DNA from: Acidihalobacter yilgarnensis
Lineage (GTDB): Bacteria > Pseudomonadota > Gammaproteobacteria > DSM-5130 > Acidihalobacteraceae
Direction of reading: 5' to 3'
Length of the DNA stretch: 64,000 nt
Assembly (NCBI RefSeq): GCF_001753245.1
Contig: NZ_CP017415.1
Span: forward strand, 2,908,040 to 2,972,039
Positions 56,400-64,000 of the stretch are shown piece by piece (positions within the stretch are counted from its first letter, which is position 1; each line of letters begins with the position of its first letter). The position numbers and the translations under genes are program-made. The notes under the pieces are model-generated. The model was not told the DNA's origin, made no database searches, and saw only the letters and a program-made list of their open reading frames with translations.

Positions 56400-56921
56400 C
56401 TACCCCACCAGCGTCTCAATACCCTCGACACGCACGTCGATGCCCTGTACGCGCAGCGGTGCAAGTGCCGCCTCGACCGCCTCGACGCCATCAGCCGCCA
56501 CGCCTTCGATCTGCATCACATAAATCGGCGCGGCGTGCAGCCCGGCAACATCCGAATCGAGGGTAAAAATATCGAAGCCGATACCGGCCAACACCTCGGT
56601 CACTTCAGCCACGATACCCACCCGATCGGCACCGTGGACGTGCACACGCACCTCAGGCACCCGATGTTGGTGCAGATCACCCGTCATAGGGTCGATATGG
56701 ATATGCAGCGCCAGCGACTCACCGACCGACGCCAAATCTTCACGCAAGGCGTCAATCGCAAAATCGCCGCGCACCATCAACATCATGGTAAAGCTACCAC
56801 CGAGCCTGAGCATCGAGGCCTCGCCCAGATGCGCACCGGCCTGGACCAATTCGCGCGACAAACGCGCGACGATCCCGGGGCGGTCTTCACCGACCACCGT
56901 CAACATCAGCCATTCATTCAT
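56400..56921 (-). CDS. ACT-domain protein, GcvR-like
   Basis: Two ACT domains in tandem (residues ~4-80 and ~92-168): LTVVGEDRPGIVARLSRELVQAGAHL and VHVHGADRVGIVAEVTEVLAGIGFDI. This is the architecture of GcvR, the glycine-sensing accessory repressor of the glycine cleavage system. 173 residues, no DNA-binding domain. It ends 2 nt before def starts, so the two are co-transcribed. No gcv genes are in the window. Confidence 0.85.
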   Translation of the reverse strand: MNEWLMLTVVGEDRPGIVARLSRELVQAGAHLGEASMLRLGGSFTMMLMVRGDFAIDALREDLASVGESLALHIHIDPMTGDLHQHRVPEVRVHVHGADRVGIVAEVTEVLAGIGFDIFTLDSDVAGLHAAPIYVMQIEGVAADGVEAVEAALAPLRVQGIDVRVEGIETLVG

Positions 56922-56926
56922 CGCTT

Positions 56927-58459
56927 TTATCCATGCTCGAAGGGTTGCAGACGCCCCCAGACCACCATCGCAACACCAGCCACTCTATATGCACGCATGT
57001 CCGGCACCACGCCTCTCAACGCATGTGCCAGCTGTTCCGCCTGTCGATTCTCGATCATCAAGGCTCGTGCCGCAGCTGCGATGCGCAACAATTCTACGTG
57101 CGTCCAAGGGCCCGCCGGCACGTAGCGGCAATCCCAGCCCGTCCGGAAGCTAATCAAGCCCGGGCGCGCAACCAGCACGATACCGCTAACCGGCACCGAC
57201 TTTACCGGTCGTAGGTTTGTGTATATACCTAGCGGGCTCATTTGCCACTGCGGCGTTCCCAGCGCACGCCAGTTCTGCCAAGCGTCCGCTCGCATTTGCC
57301 AACTGGTCAACCCCGCGAGTCCAAGCATCCCCGCGAATGGCAGTACCAACACCACCCGCTGCCAAATCACTGGTGTACCTCGCCATACGACCATGGCCCA
57401 GGCTGATACTGCCAACAGTATCATTGGGGCTGCCGGACTGACGATACGGGTTCCCCAGTCGAAACCCTTCCAGGCACGCAACAACACGATCCCCAGGAGG
57501 TAAGCCAGCGCCATAGCACTTGCCATCCAGGCAAGCCATTGAGTCCCGCCATCAGGGTCTGAATTCGTTTTTTCCGGTAGCCGTCCGCGATCCACGAGAT
57601 AGACCACCGTGGTCAGCACAAGTGCCAATACACACACAACCAAAGCCGCCCGGGTCTCGGGATCATTCCCGAATATCCAGCCGGTGTAGAACACCACGGA
57701 CGATAGGAGCATCAGCAGGGTCATGTGCGACGCCCCTCGCACACCGCCCGACAAATGCCCAGTCACGATCAGATTGTGCAGTAACAGCGGAGCCAGAAAA
57801 ATCAAAGCAACACAGGGGGTGGCCGCAATCAGAAACCAACGTCTACGCCACGGCAGAGGCGCGCGCAACAAAGTCAGCATCAGCCCCGGGATAAAAACCA
57901 ATGCCGCATAGCGCGCATAGACAGCCAGTGTGACGGCCAACACGGCCAGCAACCAATACATCACGATACGGCGCATTTCTTGCGGTCCGCCGGCGGCTAA
58001 CTCAGACAATGCCAGCAGTGCCGCGAACAACCAGAACATGGCCAGTGGCTCGCTCCAGACGTAACTCGCATCCACGAGCAGCGGCCACGTCAGGCTCACG
58101 ACCAATGCCGATACGACCGCCACCGGAGATGGAAAGCGACCGAGCCGAACCAGTAACCCATAAGCAAATCCGGCCAGCCCGGCGATCAGTCCCGCTTGAA
58201 TCAGCAACGGCGGAAGACCTGTACTCAGGAGCAGCGGATACAGGGGGGGCCATACGGTATATGCCACATAGCGCGGATCGAACAGGGCAAAATTGAACAA
58301 ATCCAGACCATGACCATCCATGAAGTCATGTGCCGCACGCAGATAATTGACGGAGTCCGGCGTTATCGCCAACTGGCCATTCGGTGGCAACCCCAGGATT
58401 GCCCAGCCGGCCAGCCCCATCACCACCAGCAATCCAGCCAACACCCGCGCAATACGCAT
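56927..58459 (-). CDS. Polytopic membrane protein, glycosyltransferase-39-like
   Basis: About eleven membrane helices with an early periplasmic loop containing PDSVNYLRAAHDFMDGHGLDLF and a WPPLYPLLLS segment, a pattern seen in GT-C mannosyl-/arabinosyl-transferase-like proteins that use polyprenyl-linked sugars. I prefer ATG 58459, preceded by GAGATCGAGC; ATG 58516 adds 19 basic residues. The acceptor and sugar cannot be inferred. It lies 5 nt before the GcvR-like gene. Confidence 0.7.
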   Translation of the reverse strand: MRIARVLAGLLVVMGLAGWAILGLPPNGQLAITPDSVNYLRAAHDFMDGHGLDLFNFALFDPRYVAYTVWPPLYPLLLSTGLPPLLIQAGLIAGLAGFAYGLLVRLGRFPSPVAVVSALVVSLTWPLLVDASYVWSEPLAMFWLFAALLALSELAAGGPQEMRRIVMYWLLAVLAVTLAVYARYAALVFIPGLMLTLLRAPLPWRRRWFLIAATPCVALIFLAPLLLHNLIVTGHLSGGVRGASHMTLLMLLSSVVFYTGWIFGNDPETRAALVVCVLALVLTTVVYLVDRGRLPEKTNSDPDGGTQWLAWMASAMALAYLLGIVLLRAWKGFDWGTRIVSPAAPMILLAVSAWAMVVWRGTPVIWQRVVLVLPFAGMLGLAGLTSWQMRADAWQNWRALGTPQWQMSPLGIYTNLRPVKSVPVSGIVLVARPGLISFRTGWDCRYVPAGPWTHVELLRIAAAARALMIENRQAEQLAHALRGVVPDMRAYRVAGVAMVVWGRLQPFEHG

Positions 58460-58523
58460 GCTCGATCTCGTAGACGACTCTCTCAAAGCAGCCTGCCGCA
58501 TCATGCGGCGCGCCATGGCGGCG

Positions 58524-59276
58524 TCAACGCACCAACCAGATCAGACTGGCCATGCGTCCGGTTACGCCGTCTCGGCGATAAGAGTAAAAACGGGAGGGAT
58601 CCGTGTGAGTACAATAGTGTCCACCGTATACCACCGTAACCCCGGCAAGCGCCAGTCTGAAACGCGCCAAGACGTACAGATCCGCCAGCCAACGCCCTTG
58701 CGGCGACGGGGTGAATGCTGAAGTCATCTGTGGGTCCTGATCCAAGAATCGCTCGCGCACCTCATCGCCGACCTCGAAGGCACGCGGACCGATTGCGGGC
58801 CCTAGCCAGGCCATCAGCTCCGCCGGCGGGGCTGCCAGCGCACTCACGGTCGATTCCAATACGCCATCCGCGAGCCCACGCCAACCGGCATGCGCAACGC
58901 CCACACGCGTTCCGGCGCGGTCGCAGAACAATACCGGCAGACAATCGGCGGTCAGCACGGCGCAGACAATTCCCGGATTCGTGGTTACCGCAGCATCTGC
59001 CTCGATACCGGGGGCACTGTCCGCCGCCAGCGTCGCGACATCATGGCCGTGCACCTGAGAAAGCCATATTGGCTCGCTTGGCAAGCCCGCCGCAATCCGC
59101 AGACGCATCCGATTCTCGGCCACCACCGCTGGCGTGTCGCCAACGTGCACACCCAGATTAAGTCCGCTGTAAAAGCCCTCACTAATGCCGCCGACACGCG
59201 TCGTCGTCAAGGCTTGAACCTTTATCGGCGCCGGCCAATCCGGACGCAGCCAGCCGTCCGGCAGGGCATCAGTCAT
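58524..59276 (-). CDS. pgeF: Purine nucleoside phosphorylase/peptidoglycan editing factor (YfiH family)
   Basis: The laccase-domain protein (YfiH) acts on purine nucleosides in vitro and prevents mis-incorporation of serine into peptidoglycan in E. coli. Zinc ligands appear in LSQVHGHDVATL, VLTADCLPVLFCD and VGVAHAGWRGLADGV. 250 residues. The start at ATG 59276 overlaps the rluD stop by 8 nt; rluD-pgeF pairing is standard (and clpB often follows, here it is 3.5 kb away). Confidence 0.94.
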   Translation of the reverse strand: MTDALPDGWLRPDWPAPIKVQALTTTRVGGISEGFYSGLNLGVHVGDTPAVVAENRMRLRIAAGLPSEPIWLSQVHGHDVATLAADSAPGIEADAAVTTNPGIVCAVLTADCLPVLFCDRAGTRVGVAHAGWRGLADGVLESTVSALAAPPAELMAWLGPAIGPRAFEVGDEVRERFLDQDPQMTSAFTPSPQGRWLADLYVLARFRLALAGVTVVYGGHYCTHTDPSRFYSYRRDGVTGRMASLIWLVR

Positions 59277-60231
59277 CCCGCAACCGAGCATGTACGCGCA
59301 GGGCGTCGATCAAGGTGAGCATATCCTCGGGAGGCTCCGCCTCCCAGGCCATTCCCTCACCGGTCGCCGGGTGTGTCAGAGCCAACCGGGTGGCGTGCAG
59401 CGCCTGGCGCCGAAAGCCGCGCATCGTCTCCGTCAGCGCCTCTCCCGCGCCAGGAGGCAGGCGCAGACGCCCACCATAAGCCGGGTCTCCAACGATGGGA
59501 TGTCGTATATGCGACATGTGCACGCGAATCTGATGCGTCCGCCCGGTCTCCAAACTGACCCGTAACAGCGTATGCCCAATGAAACGCTCGACGAGGCGGT
59601 AGTGGCTGACGGCCGGCTTACCGCCCGGCACCACGCCCATGCGCTTGCGATCGCGCACGTGCCGCGCGATCGGCTCGTCCACCGTCCCGCCAGCAATCAG
59701 CTCCCCCTGAACCAGCGCCAGATATTCGCGGCTGACGTCATGCGCGGCCAGCGCGGTCACCAATACCTGATGCGCAGCAGGTGTCTTAGCAACGACCATC
59801 AGTCCACTCGTATCCTTGTCGAGACGATGCACGATGCCTGCACGCGGCTGAGTTGCCAGCGCCGGGCAATGATGCAGCAAGGCATTGAGCAGTGTGCCCT
59901 CGCGGTTACCCGCCGCGGGGTGTACCACGAGACCGGCCGGTTTGTTCAGCACCACCAAACTATCGTCCTCATAACGAATGTCCAGCGCGATGTCCTGCGC
60001 ACGATCTTCGTGCATCACGGGCACCAGGGGCCTCACATGCACGGCCTCTCCACCGCTCACGCTATCTCGCGGGCGCGGCACTCGACCGTCCAAGGTGACG
60101 CGACCGGCTTCGATCCAGTCCTTGATCCGGGTACGGGAATAATCGGGCATGAGTTGGGCCAGTACCTGGTCCACCCGTCGACCGGCAAGCTCTACCGGGA
60201 TGTTGAACTCTAGACTGGCATTTGGGGGCAT
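59269..60231 (-). CDS. rluD: 23S rRNA pseudouridine synthase RluD
   Basis: RluD makes pseudouridines 1911, 1915 and 1917 in helix 69 of 23S rRNA. An S4 domain (RRVDQVLAQLMPDYSRTRIKDWIEAGRVTLDG) is at the N terminus and the catalytic Asp lies in RAGIVHRLDKDTSGLMVVAKT (split as HRLDKDTSG). 320 residues. It is divergent from bamD with a 62-bp promoter region and upstream of pgeF, the usual bamD-rluD-pgeF arrangement. Confidence 0.96.
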   Translation of the reverse strand: MPPNASLEFNIPVELAGRRVDQVLAQLMPDYSRTRIKDWIEAGRVTLDGRVPRPRDSVSGGEAVHVRPLVPVMHEDRAQDIALDIRYEDDSLVVLNKPAGLVVHPAAGNREGTLLNALLHHCPALATQPRAGIVHRLDKDTSGLMVVAKTPAAHQVLVTALAAHDVSREYLALVQGELIAGGTVDEPIARHVRDRKRMGVVPGGKPAVSHYRLVERFIGHTLLRVSLETGRTHQIRVHMSHIRHPIVGDPAYGGRLRLPPGAGEALTETMRGFRRQALHATRLALTHPATGEGMAWEAEPPEDMLTLIDALRVHARLRDD

Positions 60232-60293
60232 ACGTAGGGTATCGCGTCAGTTATACTCGGCGGCTATTATTCAGGCTTTTACCCAGGACTGCC

Positions 60294-61043
60294 ATGCATA
60301 TCTGGCGACACACCGCGCTTCTCGTTCTCTTCGCCGCCGCCCTTGCCGGTTGCGCCTCGACGCCCCTCGAAACCAAGCACTTGACCGCCGAGCAGTACTA
60401 TAAGGCGGGAGCGCAGGCACTCAAGGACAGCAACTACACCCGTGCGCTAAACATGTTCGAAACCTTGCGCGGGCACTACCCCTTCGGCAGCTACGCCCGC
60501 CAGGCGCAGCTTGAGACCATTTACGTCTACTACAAGCAGAACGAGCCTAAATCCACGGTCGAGGCCGCGCAGCGCTATATCAAGGAAAATCCACTCTCGC
60601 CCGAAGTGGCCTATGCGTATTACATGCAGGGACTAGCCAATTTCGACGCCCATACCGGGATCATGAACCGTCTTTTCCCAGTCGACCCGGCACGCGTCGA
60701 CGTCAAGCCGCTCAAGGAATCCTTCGCTGCGTTCAAGATACTGGTGGAAAAATATCCGCACAGTACTTATGCCCCTGACGCGCGGCGCCGCATGCTTTTT
60801 CTACGCGACGAGCTGGCGCAGCACGAACTTTATGTGGCCGGCTATTATATGAAGCGTGGCGCCTACATCGCCGCCATCAACCGCTGCAAGCAGCTATTGC
60901 AGGAATATCCCGGAGCATCCGACACGCCACGCGCGCTCGAGATCATGATCAAGGGCTACGACAAGCTCGGGATGGCCGACCTGGCCGAGCAGACACGCAA
61001 GGTTCTGGCCCTCAATTCATCCGGAAGCGTCGTCAAGCACTGA
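60294..61043 (+). CDS. bamD: Outer-membrane assembly lipoprotein BamD
   Basis: BamD is the essential TPR lipoprotein of the beta-barrel assembly machine. The signal ends in the lipobox LAGC, then TPR motifs follow: YYKAGAQALKDSNYTRALNMF, PFGSYARQAQLETIYVYYKQN, EVAYAYYMQGLANFD, and YYMKRGAYIAAINRC. 249 residues from ATG 60294. A TATACT -10-like box lies at 60252-60257 without a convincing -35. Confidence 0.96.
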   Translation: MHIWRHTALLVLFAAALAGCASTPLETKHLTAEQYYKAGAQALKDSNYTRALNMFETLRGHYPFGSYARQAQLETIYVYYKQNEPKSTVEAAQRYIKENPLSPEVAYAYYMQGLANFDAHTGIMNRLFPVDPARVDVKPLKESFAAFKILVEKYPHSTYAPDARRRMLFLRDELAQHELYVAGYYMKRGAYIAAINRCKQLLQEYPGASDTPRALEIMIKGYDKLGMADLAEQTRKVLALNSSGSVVKH

Positions 61044-61055
61044 ATGGGAGGCGGT

Positions 61056-61574
61056 ATGAGTGACTTCTTCACGACCATACGCCGCCGACACTCGGTCAGA
61101 CACTATCAGGCCGACATGCCGGTCGAAGCGGAGAAACTGCACGCCATACTCGAAAGTGCGATCTCCGCGCCGTCGGCCGGTGATCTACAGGCCTATCAGA
61201 TAGGCGTAATCGAGGATGCCGCACATCGCGCCGCTCTCGCGCAAATCACCGAACAGCAATTCATCTCCGAAGCGCCGGTATGCCTCGCTTTTTGCACCGA
61301 CGCAGAACATTCCGCACTCACCTTCGGCGATCGTGGGCGGGATCTTTATGCGCTACAAGACGCAACCATCGCCGCTACCTACGCCCAGCTGGCGGCAGCG
61401 GCGGCCGGTCTTGCCTCCGCTTGGGTTGGTTACTTCGACGATGTCGAGGTAACCCGGTTACTCGATCTCCCGCCGAACCTGCGAGCGGTTGCCCTGCTGA
61501 CGGTCGGCTATCCCGCAGAGCTGCCCGAGGCAACCACACGCCGACGCTTGGATGACATCATTTTCCATCCGTAG
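61056..61574 (+). CDS. Nitroreductase-family flavoprotein
   Basis: An FMN-dependent NAD(P)H oxidoreductase. FMN-binding RRRHSVRHYQ at the N terminus, SAPSAGDLQAYQI, QDATIAATYAQLAAAAAGLASAWVG and a C-terminal LRAVALLTVGYPAE are the family segments. ATG 61056 has GGGAGG upstream. 172 residues, a compact member. It follows bamD by 12 nt. Substrate unknown. Confidence 0.88.
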   Translation: MSDFFTTIRRRHSVRHYQADMPVEAEKLHAILESAISAPSAGDLQAYQIGVIEDAAHRAALAQITEQQFISEAPVCLAFCTDAEHSALTFGDRGRDLYALQDATIAATYAQLAAAAAGLASAWVGYFDDVEVTRLLDLPPNLRAVALLTVGYPAELPEATTRRRLDDIIFHP

Positions 61575-61608
61575 TTCGCAAGGCCGCGCCGTGGGGATCG
61601 ATCTCACG

Positions 61609-61983
<375 letters not shown>

Positions 61984-61999
61984 TCAGGTCCATCGTCCG

Positions 62000-63619
62000 T
62001 CAACGGATCGCTCGCCCGTATCCAGAGGTGATCGGATAACGTCGATCCTTGCCGAAGGCGCGCGGGGAGATACGCACGCCCGGTGGCGCCTGCCGCCGTT
62101 TGTATTCATTATGTAACACCAGTCCAACCACGCGCTCGACCACCTCGCGGTCGTATCCGGCCGTCACGATCTCGCTGATCGACCAATCGCGCTCGACGAA
62201 ATATTCAAGAATCGGATCCAGCACCTCATAGGGCGGCAACGAATCCGAATCCTTCTGATCTGGCGCAAGTTCTGCCGAGGGGGGGCGGGTCAACACACGC
62301 TCCGGGATCACCGATTGCTCGCGATTACGCCAGTGCGCCAATCGATAAACCAGGGTCTTGGGTACATCCTTGAGCGGTGCGAATCCCCCGGCCATATCGC
62401 CATACAAGGTTGCATAACCAACCGCCATTTCACTCTTGTTGCCAGTGGTCAATACCATACGCCCGGTCTTGTTGGAAATCGCCATCAAAATCACGCCTCG
62501 ACAGCGTGCCTGGATGTTTTCCTCGGTGGCATCTGGTGGGCGTCCGGCGAGCAAGGGCTCCAACACGCCGAGAAAGGCCTGAAAGGGCCGCTCAATCGGT
62601 ATTTCAAGCGCCTGAACACCCAGGTTGGCGCATTGAATACGTGCATCTTCCAGACTCATCGGCGCCGTATAACGCGATGGCATCATCACGGCGAGTACGT
62701 CCTCTGCGCCCAGGGCATCGACGGCAATGGCCAGCGTCAGCGCTGAATCGATACCACCGGACAGGCCGATCACCGCACCAGGGAAGCCGTTTTTGCGGAC
62801 ATAATCGCGCACCCCCAGCACCAGCGCCCGATACGCATCCGCCTCCCGATCCTCCAGCGACGCCAGTTCGGTCACTTCGCCTCCTCCTGCATGCGGCACG
62901 AGGTACAACCCAGTTTCAAAGGAAGGCGCGCGCAAGATCAGCGCACCCGAACCGTCGAGGGCGAGCGATTGACCGTCAAATAGTAATTCGTCCTGCCCGC
63001 CCACCTGGTTCACGTAAATCAACGGCAAGCCGGTTTCCGCCACGCGCATGCGCAAGGTTTCGAGCCGCTCTGAGTACTTGCTCGCGTGAAAGGGAGAGGC
63101 ATTGATGTTGACCAATAATTCGGCGCCCGCGTCACACGTCGAACGTGCAGGCTCTGGGTACCAGATATCCTCGCAGACGGTCAGACCCACCGATATCCCA
63201 GCGACGGAGACGACACAGGGTTGCGTACCTTCGACGAAATACCGTTTCTCATCGAATACGCTGTAATTGGGCAGGCAACGCTTCGCGTAACGTGCGATCT
63301 CCCGACCGTTACCCAGCACCACCGCGCCATTGCGCAATCCGACGTCGTCCCGGTAGGGCGCGCCGATCACGATATGACAATCATCGATCAGCGGGGCTAT
63401 CGCCGCCAGCGCCGCCTCGACCTGCCCCAGCAACGAGGCGCGCAGCAGCAGATCCTCGGGTGGATAACCCGTCAGCGCCAGCTCTGGAAAGAGAATCAGC
63501 TGGGCATCCATGCGCTCACGCGCCAGGCGGACCTGTTCGAGGATCATGCGCGCATTACCCTCCACATCCCCGACCAGCGGATTACACTGGGCGAGCACAA
63601 TCCGCAGTGCTGTGCTCAT
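62000..63619 (-). CDS. nadE: Glutamine-dependent NAD+ synthetase
   Basis: NadE amidates nicotinate adenine dinucleotide to NAD+. The N-terminal nitrilase-like amidase (residues ~1-265) has the catalytic Cys in [10 protein letters not shown] and Glu in [15 protein letters not shown]; the synthetase domain has the P-loop [14 protein letters not shown]. 539 residues. Its start overlaps the sucD stop by 4 nt, an unusual but clear coupling. Confidence 0.96.
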   Translation of the reverse strand: MSTALRIVLAQCNPLVGDVEGNARMILEQVRLARERMDAQLILFPELALTGYPPEDLLLRASLLGQVEAALAAIAPLIDDCHIVIGAPYRDDVGLRNGAVVLGNGREIARYAKRCLPNYSVFDEKRYFVEGTQPCVVSVAGISVGLTVCEDIWYPEPARSTCDAGAELLVNINASPFHASKYSERLETLRMRVAETGLPLIYVNQVGGQDELLFDGQSLALDGSGALILRAPSFETGLYLVPHAGGGEVTELASLEDREADAYRALVLGVRDYVRKNGFPGAVIGLSGGIDSALTLAIAVDALGAEDVLAVMMPSRYTAPMSLEDARIQCANLGVQALEIPIERPFQAFLGVLEPLLAGRPPDATEENIQARCRGVILMAISNKTGRMVLTTGNKSEMAVGYATLYGDMAGGFAPLKDVPKTLVYRLAHWRNREQSVIPERVLTRPPSAELAPDQKDSDSLPPYEVLDPILEYFVERDWSISEIVTAGYDREVVERVVGLVLHNEYKRRQAPPGVRISPRAFGKDRRYPITSGYGRAIR

Positions 63620-64000
63620 GTCCGGTCGACTAGCAGTTCGTGCATCCGCCTGCCCATGGCATCGGGGGAATGCACGATGGCGACGCCAGCGGCCTCGAGT
63701 ACGGAAAATTTCTGAGCAGCGGTGCCGCGCCCACCGGAAATGATCGCGCCCGCATGCCCCATGCGCTTCCCGGGAGGGGCCGTGACACCAGCAATATAGG
63801 CCACGACCGGCTTGCTGACCTGGGCCTGGATGTAAGCCGCAGCCTCCTCCTCGGCCTGGCCGCCGATTTCGCCGACCAGGATCACCCCCTCAGTCTGGGA
63901 GTCTTCATTGAATAGCTTAAGGCAGTCGACGAAATCCAGACCCTGAATGGGATCTCCGCCAATGCCAATGCAGGTGGATTGCCCCAGTCCCACGCGCGTA
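63616..64000 (-). CDS. sucD: Succinate--CoA ligase alpha subunit, 3' part
   Basis: The C-terminal ~128 residues of SucD, cut by the right edge. Visible motifs are [15 protein letters not shown], the glutamate-rich [10 protein letters not shown] and the phospho-histidine site [14 protein letters not shown]. The enzyme makes succinyl-CoA/ATP in the TCA cycle. sucC presumably lies further right. The stop overlaps the nadE start by 4 nt. Confidence 0.95.
   Translation of the reverse strand, partial: TRVGLGQSTCIGIGGDPIQGLDFVDCLKLFNEDSQTEGVILVGEIGGQAEEEAAAYIQAQVSKPVVAYIAGVTAPPGKRMGHAGAIISGGRGTAAQKFSVLEAAGVAIVHSPDAMGRRMHELLVDRT

Overview
The window reads as a chromosomal segment of a GC-rich gammaproteobacterium. 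Supporting families are the ybgC-tolQRAB-pal-cpoB cluster, ruvCAB next to yebC, a GlrK/GlrR (QseE/QseF)-type two-component system, HflD, CpoB, BamD, GcvR and E. coli-type GshA. A complete ectRABC ectoine operon points to a halotolerant organism. A YeeE/YedE sulfur-compound transporter, a DsrE protein and a rhodanese fit a sulfur-metabolising lifestyle. A halotolerant Chromatiales/Ectothiorhodospiraceae-type bacterium (Acidihalobacter-like) is a reasonable guess, but that is inference.

Layout. 0.2-3.6 kb: threonine synthase, a long A/T-rich spacer and an LpxR-like lipid A deacylase that looks acquired. 3.8-5.7 kb: methionine salvage operon mtnB-mtnD-mtnC, convergent with a diguanylate cyclase. 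6.5-10 kb: DinB protein, a decayed LysE exporter, rnfB, an unrecognised gene behind two tiny coupled ORFs, and nth. 10-11.9 kb: an hflD homologue split by an IS3-family element. 12-13.5 kb: amtB with a sigma-54/IHF-type promoter. 13.6-21.5 kb: uppP, ferredoxin-NADP reductase, a Kef-type antiporter, inositol-phosphatase-like protein, msrB, MscS channel, rhodanese, glutathionyl-hydroquinone reductase and DoxX. 21.7-24.5 kb: ectR-ectA-ectB-ectC under a near-consensus sigma-70 promoter that leaves almost no leader. 24.8-30.8 kb: an unknown small gene, gshA, a GGDEF(degenerate)-EAL protein, an unknown gene, a DUF302 protein and tRNA-Lys.

30.9-50.2 kb is a long run of leftward genes: a frameshifted yeeE, queC, queE, cpoB, pal, tolB, tolA, tolR, tolQ, ybgC, a small envelope-peptide operon, glrR, glrG (qseG-like), a frameshifted glrK, ruvB, ruvA, ruvC, yebC, a lipase-like hydrolase, nudB, aspS, DUF502 and fmdB. 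50.3-64 kb: dsrE, an SDR, a Met/His-rich peptidoglycan-binding protein, clpB with a sigma-32-like promoter, def, gcvR, a membrane glycosyltransferase-like protein, pgeF, rluD, bamD, a nitroreductase, glnB, nadE and the 3' end of sucD.

The most novel item is between glrR and the tol-pal operon (39.2-39.95 kb). Two genes, one too short for most gene callers, encode a 50-residue exported peptide and a 77-residue lipoprotein. They lie behind a sigma-54-like -24/-12 element, a near-IHF site and two TGTC-N10-GAC(A/G) palindromes that match the GlrR operator known from enterobacteria. This looks like an undescribed GlrR/sigma-54 envelope-stress output encoded beside its own regulators and beside Tol-Pal. 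A caution on sequence quality: glrK and yeeE are broken by three single-base losses, all in G/C homopolymers, so assembly error must be excluded before calling them pseudogenes.
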